This document shows positions 37,101-47,000 of a stretch of DNA of 64,000 nt, piece by piece. Both the position numbers and the translations under genes were made by a program. The DNA is from Spirodela intermedia. Lineage: Eukaryota > Streptophyta > Magnoliopsida > Alismatales > Araceae. Under the pieces are notes generated by a model. That model did not search any database, was not told where the DNA came from, and saw nothing but the letters and a program-made list of their open reading frames with translations. Positions within the stretch are counted from its first letter, which is position 1. Every line of letters starts with the position of its first letter. The DNA is taken from contig LR746265.1 of NCBI GenBank assembly GCA_902729315.2, positions 9,481,392-9,545,391 of the forward strand. Reading direction: 5' to 3'.

Positions 37101-38168
37101 GTACTAAAAAATAGTGCACTACAAAAGTTCTGTTATGACGGATGAATTCCCTCGAATTTCTCCAAATGGCTACAAGGTTGTTTGTTCTTGAGGTTCATCA
37201 GGAAAGATTGAGCTGATAACCTAAAAATAAAATACTACTTTCCTCATGTAGCAATGGTTGGCTCGCGTCTCTAATTCGATGGATAATCATATCATTTCTT
37301 CAAGTGGATATCTAAGTGCCCCCCTAATCATGGAGGGTTTGGCTTGGAAATAACCGCGCCCAGTTGCATCTCCCCGACTCCCCCTTGCATTGTCTTGCCG
37401 CTGCTTGATTTTGTTTTTGAATGTATGTGTATATTCATATATATCTATATATATATATATATATATATATGTATCTTGTATGATTACAAATTATGAGCAA
37501 AAACAGCTAAAAGCTGGTGATAATAGAGCGAGATTCCATTGTGACGAGGCATATGATGTGGATGGATGAAAGATGATTGGTTTTGCTCGCCGGCAGATTC
37601 GGCTCCTTCTTTGGACCCTCGCAGCGGGTGATTGCTCCCCGGGTGATTGAAGAGAGCAGGTCGATCCGGGAAACCGAGCACATCGTCTCGAGGGGTCCTC
37701 CCACCACCTCGGCTTCTGGAGTATATAGTCCTCTTCGTCTCGCAAATACCACACCTTCTTTGGATCGTTTTCTCTCTCTCTCTCTAAAACACACATTCTT
37801 TGTGGGGCCGCAGGTCAGGCGGCCGTCCTCAAATGCCGAGAGGGAGCCTCTTCCGAGGGGGAAGCCTTACCGGGTTATCAACGAGGTGGAGGAAAAACCC
37901 TACCCATAAGCCCCTCTCGTCAGTGGATTTCTATTCCTGTGGACCTTTGAATGGATCTAAGTTTTCACTTTGTTGCCGGTTGCCTTTTTTTTTGGTTGCA
38001 GACGCAGAGGAAAGTGCAGACGCTGAAGGAAACCCGGGACTACTCATTCCTCCTCTCGGACGACGCCGACCTCCCCTCTCAGGCCAGCGGCCCTCCTAAG
38101 GCCGCTACTGCTCCAGCTCCTTGTTCCTGTCAGTCAGGCACACTTTTTCTATTAACAAATAGAATCTC

Positions 38169-38204
<36 letters not shown>

Positions 38205-39132
38205 GACTAAAAACCTCCTCACTCTCTGTTTTTTCTTTTTTTTTCTTTTTTTTTTTGGTTTTTTGCCCACGATCTTGAAGCTGATCGATCGGGCCAGGGT
38301 CTACCGCCCCCCAAGACGCCGGTGATGAAGCCCCCCAGACAGGTTCCTGAGAGACAGCCCTCGAGAAATAGGGCGGAACCCGGACTGGGCCAGACCCGGC
38401 CCATGCCGAAGAAGGTGGAGCATCAGAGGCCCGCATTCCCGGCTCGGCCCAAGGTGGCCCCAAGTGAGCCCAGAAGTGCACCCAAGGGCGGCAGCGGGGG
38501 CGGGGGCGGTGGGTCCCACTCAGCCGCCCGACCTGCGACCGTTGTGAGGAAGCCCACCTCGTCATCCGCGGGGGAAATGAGGCCTTCGGCCATGGAGAGG
38601 GCGCCCTTGGCGAGGGCTCCTTCTACCTCAGCATCTGCCCAACAGAGAAGGGAGGCCCAGGATGGGCCCAGGCAGAGGGCATTGCCCCCGCCGGGTGCAG
38701 CAGCGTCTTCTTCAAAGCCTCAGGTTTTACTGTCTCCGGCTTTTCCTGTCAAGCGGCGGTCGTCTTCGAGGCCCTGGTTCGTAACTGGTTCCTCCTTTCT
38801 TTGGTCAATTTCAGGCGTTGAGGGCTCCGCCGAGGCCGATTCAGCGGCATGGGACGGAAGGAAACCGTCGGGGAGAGAGAGAGAAACCCTCCAAGGGTCA
38901 CCTGAGGAACCCCTTCGACGACGACGACGACGATATCGACGACCCGATGAGCTTCTTGAGGAATACGTTGTTGTCTAGGTATGGTGCAGTTTCGATTGCC
39001 TCCTTACAACTGTTCGTAGTTTTTTCTTTTTAATCAAATTAATGCTTTTGCCCTTTCGTGTTGTGTGATGATGATTACTGCAATATTTCAACCACCAACT
39101 TCTCGTGCCAACGTATAGACGTCGCTCATTAG

Positions 39133-39173
<41 letters not shown>

Positions 39174-39385
39174 GCCGCTTTGACGCCAACAAAGTGGAGG
39201 TCAGCTAGTTTCTTATCCGATTGGGTGGCTTCTCATTCCTTCTCTCTCTCGCTTTCTGTGTTTGTGGCGGCAGGTTCCAGTCCAGCAAGTACCAGGACGA
39301 AGATGAGGATGATAGCGACATGGAGGCCAACTTCGAAGACATCATGAAGGAGGAGAAGAGGAGGTAATGTGTTGTGTGTGTGTGT

Positions 39386-39422
<37 letters not shown>

Positions 39423-39584
39423 AGAGCGTTTCCCGATTGAGTATGTTTTTCTTACGGGTTAGGATCTTGCAGCTCGAAGATTGCAAAGCAGGAGGACGAG
39501 GAGCAGCTGCGGCTGATCGAGGAGGAGGAGGAGAGGGAGGCGAAGAGGCGGGAGGCGAAGAGGCGGAAGCTCATGCGGCGGTGA
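34106..39584 (+). CDS. SPT2-like: SPT2-like histone chaperone, 9 coding exons
   Basis: Exons by hand: 34,106-34,126; 34,232-34,446; 37,597-37,720; 37,814-37,885; 38,002-38,128; 38,281-38,723; 38,815-38,978; 39,274-39,363; 39,473-39,584. All phases close, giving 455 residues. The N-terminus is acidic (YGDYDDYEAEEDD, then EDPKPTKEVLDFLKLRDQ). Next comes the plant SPT2 signature FGSFFGPSQRVIAPRV, then LKETRDYSFLLSDDADLP. A proline/serine/basic middle follows (exon 6), and the C-terminal SPT2 domain has DDDDDDIDDPMSFLRNTL, then DSDMEANFEDIMKEEKR and a highly charged helix ending KRRKLMRR. Yeast and animal SPT2 bind H3-H4 and DNA during transcription; in plants it is a nuclear protein, also linked to rDNA transcription. 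Exons 4-5 boundaries are the least certain. Intron 2 is 3.1 kb. The 21-nt first coding exon is unusual but in frame. Confidence 0.88.
34447..37596 (+). other. SPT2 intron 2, 3.15 kb
   Basis: It starts GTAAGT and ends CGGCAG. It contains an (AT)n run at 37,438-37,470. The part about 35,750-36,720 is less T-rich and may be a transposon remnant, but no domain is recognisable. Confidence 0.6.
38166..38204 (+). repeat. (ATT)n microsatellite in SPT2 intron 5
   Basis: About twelve ATT repeats inside the 152-bp intron between exons 5 and 6, followed by poly-T that should serve as the polypyrimidine tract. Confidence 0.9.
39371..39426 (+). repeat. compound (GT)n(CG)n(AG)n repeat in SPT2 intron 8
   Basis: A run of GT, then seven CG, then thirteen AG dinucleotides begins 7-10 bases after the donor of a 109-bp intron and fills half of it. 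Alternating GT/CG is the classic Z-DNA-prone sequence. Confidence 0.93.
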
Positions 39585-39770
39585 GCAGAGAGGGAGAGAG
39601 AGAGAGGAGGCCGCCTGCCTCTGATTTGGGTGGGGTTTCCATGGTCGACGCGGTCGGTGTAGGAGCCACTTGTGAACAGGGCTCCGACAAGGCCTGGCCT
39701 CTCCTTTCTTCTTCCTGTTGGTAATAATGATGATTAATAAAATGAATATTTGCAGCTATTGAGTGTGTGT

Positions 39771-39815
<45 letters not shown>

Positions 39816-40077
39816 TCCCGACTTTCGGGATGGAGTAGCAGTAGCAGGCGATTTATGAATGCTTGTCTCGATCTTGTTGACCGTTATTTCTTATCATCAT
39901 GACTCCGCCCCACTCAGGAGTTGGGCAGCCGTGGAATTTTGTTTTAACCCACCGGTGAAACCTTGGATACTTTCTTCACCTCGCCTATCCTTCCCGCCTT
40001 TCTCTGAATCAATCTCTTCTGTCTTCTCTCTCTCTTGAAACCCGTTCGTATCTTCAGCAGGGTCTTCGACGAACACA

Positions 40078-40108
<31 letters not shown>

Positions 40109-40475
40109 ATCTCTCCTTCAGGATATCGGAGGAGCTACCATCTCTTCCCTCTCTCTCTTTCAGTGTCTTCAAAGGACTTCCACCCGGCGGGGAGTAGTTC
40201 GTTGCACGTCAGATTTGGAAAGCGATGACTGTCACAAAAGTCGGCAGGTACACCTGCAAATGACCGGAAATCTCTTAAATTCTCAATATTGCACGTACAG
40301 TGGATGCCTCGGGATCATTATCCCACTTCTTCTGACGTCACAATCAGTCAATCTCTCTCTCTCTCTCTCGCTCTTCCTGGGCCGCCGCATCTTCTTCTTC
40401 TTCTTCTAGTCGTGGTCGCTCTGGTTGAAGGCCCGACGAGACCCGGAGGATGGTGGAGGCCTTCGTCGCCGGGGC
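39585..40475. other. 3' flank of SPT2 with GA/CT tracts
   Basis: Probable SPT2 3' UTR (an 'aataaaatgaat' near 39,736 is a reasonable poly(A) signal) and 3' flank of the small minus-strand gene. It contains (GA)n at 39,775-39,808 and (CT)n at 40,076-40,102. No other gene seen. Confidence 0.5.
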
Positions 40476-40682
40476 TCAGTCGGAAAAGGTGCGGCGACGG
40501 ACGCAGGAGGAAGGGTTGGGAAGGCGAAGATCGGAGATGAAGGAGGCCAGTGCATGCGCCAGCCCCGCGATGATGCGGGACTTCACCTGCCCCCTCCTCG
40601 GGATCGCCCGCCGCCCAAGCTTGCTCGCCGGAAACCTCCCCGGACGAGTCCTTCCGGTCGTCACTCTCTTCTCCTCCGCCAT
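40476..40682 (-). CDS. small basic protein with RRGQVKSRI motif, 68 residues
   Basis: The frame starts MAEEKRVTTGRTRPG and contains a compact motif AIPRRGQVKSRIIAGLAHAL, followed by a short hydrophobic helix and a basic end (CVRRRTFSD). I recall short uncharacterised plant proteins with a 'RRGxVKxxI' core, and this looks like one. The first ATG of a longer open frame is six codons further up (40,700); I prefer 40,682 because the acidic-basic start resembles the relatives. The frame is intronless, and its codons are GC-rich at position 3, unlike the flanks. Function unknown; coding status moderate. Confidence 0.5.
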   Translation of the reverse strand: MAEEKRVTTGRTRPGRFPASKLGRRAIPRRGQVKSRIIAGLAHALASFISDLRLPNPSSCVRRRTFSD

Positions 40683-41928
40683 CGCCTCCACAGCAACCAA
40701 GAAGAAGATAGCTAGAAGAAGACGACGGCTAGAACAAGAAGGAGAAGAAGAAGAAGAAGAAGAAGAAGAAGAAGGCTAGAATAAGAAGAAGACAGCTAGA
40801 ATAATAAGAAGTACTCTCTTCCCACCTCGTTATCAGTCTCTCTCTCTGTCTCGCTAGTTGTTGTGAGTGGGTGGGTGACCAAGTGGAGAGGGAGGTCTCA
40901 AAGGAGTTACACTCCTTGGGAACGAAGCCTGATTTCCAGGCGATTGCATCCCGTGCCACATTGATGTACTGCCCCCTCCCCCCCGAGAGAGAGGGAGTTT
41001 TGAAGGGTGGCTTTCGGGAGGAGGGCGTGAGTCACGTGGGGTGGGGTGGGGGAGGAGATCTTGCAGCGGTTTGGATGTGCGGATAGACGCATTTATCTCA
41101 TTAGAAGCACGTTGGGCTTTATCTCATTATTTCAATGGTGGCCATTATGCTCCTCGCCCCTTGTCTCGGACGTTGTAAAACTCTCCCTCCCTCTCTCTCT
41201 CTCTCTTTCTTTCTACCCTTGATTGGTGCAGACGTGACGATGATTATAAATAGGAGGTTACCATCGATTGTTGTTTTCATGACCCCGCAATCGGACTCCT
41301 CTTCTCCTCAAGAATAACTTGTCTGCAGTCATTCTCTCTCTCTCTCAGGAGCTGGTGCACATCTATCGGATGCCATAACTGAGCAGTGTGCGATCAAAGG
41401 CCATCCTTCCTCACTGTCTAATCCTTGCGGGTTCAGGGGTTTCGGAGCTCAAAACCTGCGGACTCGAGGCCCGATTTCTTTTGCAGCATCCGGCGCGCCG
41501 ATTGTCTACAGAGCGTCGGCGTAAAAACAGGAGGTGGAGGCCATCGCCCACACCGCGGCAGAGAGATTTTCTCGGCCGTTGTCATTTGTCTATCTAGCTC
41601 TTTTGAAGATGCGACAGGTTTTCTCCACGTCACTTACGCCCCACTCTCTCTCTCTCTCTCTCTCTCTCGTAATCATCTCTAGAAAGCTCCGGGGAGGACT
41701 CCTTTCTTGTGCTCTCGCCCTCCGCTATTGTTGCATCGGGAGGAGAGGGAAGGAGAATGACGGGATGATGCTCTTCTCTTCTCCCTCTCTCTCACTCTCA
41801 CTCTCTGGATCTTTCGGAAAGAGCTCAGAGGACTAGAAGACCTGAGAAAACGAAGACCGGTCTCTAGAAGATTACTCTTTCCTTCACTACATGGCTCTAC
41901 CTTCGTGGGCTCTCTCTGTCCTGCCGCT

Positions 41929-41960
<32 letters not shown>

Positions 41961-44009
41961 TAAAAAATTCTTGTGGAAGGCAGGAACAGATGATGTCCGT
42001 CGTGTTCGTGTCATTAATCCATTTGACAACTCTCTGAAGATGCACGGGGGCTCCTCTCTCTCTCTCTCATCCATTTATCGATCCATAGAGACATTCAAGT
42101 CCGATGGTTATTTTATGAGTTCCCTCTCTCTTCTTGTTCTCTCTACTTCTCTCTCTCTCTCTCTCTCTAAGCCACGTGAGGCTTCTCCTGGCCCCCCGAT
42201 CGGAGTTGCCCGCTCTTGATCCTCAGCCGTGGTGACGGGCCGAGGAAGAAGGAGAGGGGAAGGGAGAAGAAGCCGGCATAGAGATAGAGATAGAGATAGA
42301 GAAGAGAGAGGGGCGCCATCATGGGCGGGGTACATTTACTATTTTTTAACTTATAAGCTTTGTGTAAACCCGCGTGCAAAACGTAACCCTACGGATTGAT
42401 TTGGTCGGAAGATTATATCTCTCTTCTCCGACGCGCCGGCTCTCTCAGTCGGAAGTCGTTCCTCTCCTCTTCCTCCTCATCTCGTCTCGCCGCCGCCTCA
42501 ACGGGCCAGGCCAAAGGGGGATCGGCCCCTACCTCCGGTAGCCTATGCCTCAGCTGCCCACTTTCCCTTCCTGCCGGCTCCGCTTTATGCTCCTCCCGAG
42601 CCCGTTGACTTTGATCCGGTGGCGTTCGAGCCCGTGCTTCTGTTTTCTTTGATCATCCGCGTCTGGTGCTGAGCTCCTCCTCCGCGGTCATTTTTTCCCG
42701 TCGCCGTTGCTTTAAGCGATTGTCCTGCGGAATCGTCATTGCAAGACCTGGTTTCCGGGCTGTAGCTCTCACGGGTGGGGATCTCTATCCTGTGCGGTCC
42801 TCCTCCAAGTCCGGCCGCTGCTGGTATGTGCCCGATGTCCCCTGTAATGTGACTGATTCCTTATATGCCGTGTCCTGCGACGGTAATTGCGATTTTCTTT
42901 GTTCTCCCGCGGTGGCTTCATGAATACCCGTCTCTTTTAGGCTCATGGCCGAATCATTTTCTTTGAACTGAATTTTTTGACAGTATTGCGTGAAAAATTT
43001 CCCTCCGGGTGATTCTGGTGGTGGGTGCCACATTTATGTTATATTCGCCATATACCTGGATATGATCCATGTTGTGCTCTATTCTCTTCAGGTAGATACT
43101 GTACATTTATCATCTTGAGAAATGATGCTGCTCAATGGTTCTTGCTGTTTGAAATATCCTCTGTATTTTAGGCATAAAATCTTGTCGTTGCTTGTACTTA
43201 CTAGTTTGTTATTAAAATTGAAGAACTAATCAATATGTGCCACGTTTTCCAGAATGGGTGAATCATGGTGCAGCTAGTTGGATCTGTACATTTTGCGTTT
43301 TAATAAAGAAAATTTAAATGGAAAATTCACAAAACTTAATGGAATATTTATGTCAGAAATTTTATCATGTGACTAAATTAATCTATTCTCCTCAAGATCT
43401 GAAATACTTCATTTGGATGGTGTTAAATGTAGGAAATCGTGTTCCATTTTCAGGGATTCAACAGGGATGTGATAATATGTGGTATGTTTTCTTTAAGTAG
43501 CATCAAATGATTTTGGTAGTAAACTTCCTAAAGTGTGAAAAATTGCATATATTTGAAGATTTTAAGCATCCTGCTTAACGGAAAGGTCCTCTTATTTGGG
43601 TAGCAAATGAATTTGACTTATTCTAGTTCACATGTAGAGAGTTTGTTACATTAACTATTAGGTATGCTAAATCAGAGTCAGCTGTAGATCTCCATATGAT
43701 TCTTTATTTATTCTTTTACTGCAAGGTGTCCAGTTGGAGAATGTTGGATTTGAAATTGATCCAATTTATTCAATTACCGCCACTGAAATTCGGTCCATAA
43801 TTTTGACTTTTGTTTCTAAGTGCATAGTCTGTATTGCATGCAACATTATTGATGCATGTCATGGTCTACGAGAACATATAAATTTTATTATACTGTCATA
43901 ATACTTCTTGCGGGGGTGGTAGTTCTCCATTTCATGTTATGTTTTCTTTCATCTTGCTTCAGGTTTGGTCTACATTGCTTGCAACACAACTGGTTGTTTC
44001 ATCCACGCT
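40683..44009. other. intergenic CT/GA-rich DNA and probable COX10 5' leader with intron
   Basis: Bases 40,740-42,400 are dense in CT/GA and GAA repeats with no supported gene. The GC-rich block 42,400-42,900 looks like a transcribed leader exon; a T-rich stretch then runs to an acceptor-like 'ttgcttcag' at 43,954-43,962, 47 bp before the COX10 ATG. A 5' UTR intron is therefore likely. The donor could be at 42,821 ('ctggtatgt') or 43,091 ('caggtag'). Confidence 0.45.
42505..42603 (+). pseudogene. relic of a second COX10 last exon (C-terminus)
   Basis: These 99 bases align without gaps to 53,676-53,774, the end of the COX10 coding region, with 87 of 99 identical. Of 33 codons, 22 are identical, 7 differ silently and 4 change a residue; the conserved core reads [14 protein letters not shown]. 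Past the end, both copies share 'ttgactt', but this copy has two extra bases, so the stop TGA falls out of frame. Upstream of 42,505 the similarity stops. The excess of silent changes says this piece diverged while still coding. It now lies upstream of COX10, in what is probably leader sequence. Confidence 0.85.
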
Positions 44010-47000
44010 ATGTGGAGAGGTGCTACAGCAAGCATCTGCTCGAAGCTCCTATTGTCATCCCGTGCAGCATGCTGCAGACCCTCAGATACTGTATCTGGTT
44101 TTCATGTGCTCTCTTCCCCTGTTATCAATGATATACTTCCAAAGGGAGCTCTGTTCTCTGCACAATTCAATTCCAGCTCTGTAGCTGGCTCTTGGAAGCT
44201 AGGTCCCACACCCACCTCCCATGGACTTGATGTTGACTCTCCAGTGGAAGTGCCGTTCCTCAGAAGCCCAATTGCCACGTTTCTAGCATCCAAACAGCTG
44301 TTGAAGGCTAGTGATAGTGCTCTACATTATGGCCGTTGCTATTGGGAGCTTTCCAAGGCAAAGCTCAGGTGCTGCCGTGTATCCTACGATTGTGTTCTAT
44401 TCTATGCATGACTGTGAGCATTGGAAATCATATGTTTCTTATCCTCTTCAGCATGCTTGTGGTGGCAACATCTGGAGCTGGTTTTGTCCTTGGAAGTGGA
44501 ACTGTCATAGATTTAGTTGGGCTTTGTTGTACTTGTGTGGGAACCATGACGGTAGCAGCAGCGGCCAACTCCTTAAATCAGGTGCTATAATCCATGTAAA
44601 CGATGTTATTTTACTCCTGTCTATTTTTATTAGCTCTTTAACTTGTATTTCTCAGCGGCAAAGACAATTTATTTATTTATTTATGGGTTCATGCTTAATA
44701 TTGGTGCGCTACTTGCATGTTGGGAGTGCAGCCTGTTTGGCTGGATTAGATATATCTAAATGCAGATGTAGATGTAGATGTAGATGTGTTCTAGCTAATA
44801 TGAGCCTCGATTGGGCCACTTTATATGTACATTTTCCCTTGAAAGTCTTTTGTGGACTCATCAATTGTTTATCAGAGGTCCGTGGGACATGGACTGGACT
44901 TTCTCTAGGCCATCTTTGTTCTTTGGTTCCTCTGATGCTTTTATTAAAAAGCTATATAGTAATATTTGATTGATATGATTGTGTTCTCAGACATGACATA
45001 TTTACTGCTGACACAAACCAAAATTATCAAGCTACAGATGGCAAAGTTCTTTTGGAGAGTAAATCAGCTGATTACCATGTGCACTGTGTACCTGTCGTAT
45101 TTAGTGCTTTCATATCTTTATAAATGCTATTATGTATTATTTCAGGTTTTTGAAGTACATAATGACGCTAAAATGAAGAGAACGAGGAACAGGCCTTTAC
45201 CTTCAGGTCGTCTTTCTGTTCCTCATGCAGTTGCATGGGCATCAAGTGTTGGTGTTGGCGGGACTGTTTTGTTGGCATCAAAGGTGCTATAATTTTTCTA
45301 CGCATTGATTTGTTGAGGTTTTATGTAAAATCTTTTTTCTTCGATGATGTCTTTGAAAATCTGTCTTCAATCTGAGGATTTATGAGCTGATGGTCACAAA
45401 ACAATTGTTGCAAGGTTCTTGCAGACTAATCTCTTGGCGGCAGGGCTTGCAGCATCCAATTTGGCTCTTTATGCTTTTGTCTACACTCCCTTGAAACAAA
45501 TACATCCAGTGAATACATGGGTCGGAGCTGTTGTCGGCGCAATTCCCCCGCTTCTTGGGTAGGCCTCCTTGGCTTTGAACATGATTTGTTCGTTTCTGCC
45601 ATATTTCCCCTTGGCTTTGCAATGTGTTCTCATTCCTGTTTTATGTCATTAAACTCCGTATCTGTGTTTTCACATTTCCATCTCATTTTGTTTGAAAAAT
45701 GCCGAGTAGTGTTTGAAAGCTTTCTTTTTATTGTGCTTTTATTTGTATACTCCGAGTAACATCAACTTGCTGAAAGCTATAGCTGACATTCTGCAGGCAT
45801 CTTCTTCTACGAGCCTTTTTACTTTTTAGTTATTTCCCCCAACAATTTCAGCTTCTATATCCATGCTATTCACGCTTGCATATTCTCATGAGATCCCTAC
45901 AAATCATCAATCACTCGGATTCATTATAATTAAGATGGGCTCTTTCTTTAATCTACCCCCTCGTTAATCTCCATTTGGAAAATCTGTCCTATCCAAATTC
46001 ACCTCTTCGTCATATTTTCCATTAGCCATCTAGAGTTGCTGTCACTTATTAGAGACCTTCTGTCTATTCATAATCATCTGAGCGGTCAGAATTTTCAGAA
46101 GGTTCTCTGGCACTTAATTGAGCCACTTTAATCAGTTTTATGGGACTATCCCCACATTTTTCATCGAAACACATTGTCCCAAAGTGGATATTGATGTCCA
46201 TTCTCCTTATACTTCACAAATAACAGAATATCAGTTCATGAATCAACGAGACAGCTTTTTCTTCTCTTATGCTAAACATATTTATTAAAATCTTTTATCT
46301 GAATAAAATAAAACAGACTCTCATATCCTTCTACCCTTGTATACGTTTTGGCTTAATCCTCATTTTCCCATTTTTTCCTCAGGTGGGCTGCCGCGACTGG
46401 TGAGATCTCGCCCAATGGATTGATTCTCCCTGCTGCTCTATATTTTTGGCAGATTCCCCACTTCATGGCCCTTGCATACTTCTGTCGCAGCGACTATGCT
46501 GCTGGAGGGTAAGGCAAAACCTTCTGCTGGAGGCACAATTATTTTTTGCTTAATTTTTTTATCACCATCAGTTTACTTTTTTTTCCTATTCCGTTTGTCA
46601 ATATATTTTAAAAATTATTTTCTTAGTGTTTATCAAGACCTAGCAGATGTCCTTTTCCTATTGTATTTATCCATATCCATTATAATATTTTTCTTATTCT
46701 GTTTATCGGTATGTTTCAAAAATATATATTATTCCTTTTACCAATATCCGTTACAGAGTTTCCATCCTTCTTTTTATCGTTGTCTGTTAGATTTTTTTCC
46801 TTATTCTGCTTATAAATTTCTGTGACATTTTTTTTTCTTGTTCTTTTTCATTGACGTCTATTACAGATTTACTTCTTATTCTTTTTTGCGAATATATTCT
46901 GCAATTTTCATCATTATTCTTTGTATTATCGAGACCTGCTGCTTTCTTTTTCAGTTTCTCAGCATCCGCTGATATTCTTTAATTAATATTTTTCATCCAT

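Noticed and set aside
42396-42608. Serine-rich frame as the COX10 transit peptide and first exon
   Set aside because: It has no ATG start, and the ATG at 44,010 gives a normal MWR-type start already carrying a targeting sequence; the frame overlaps the COX10 tail relic in another phase.
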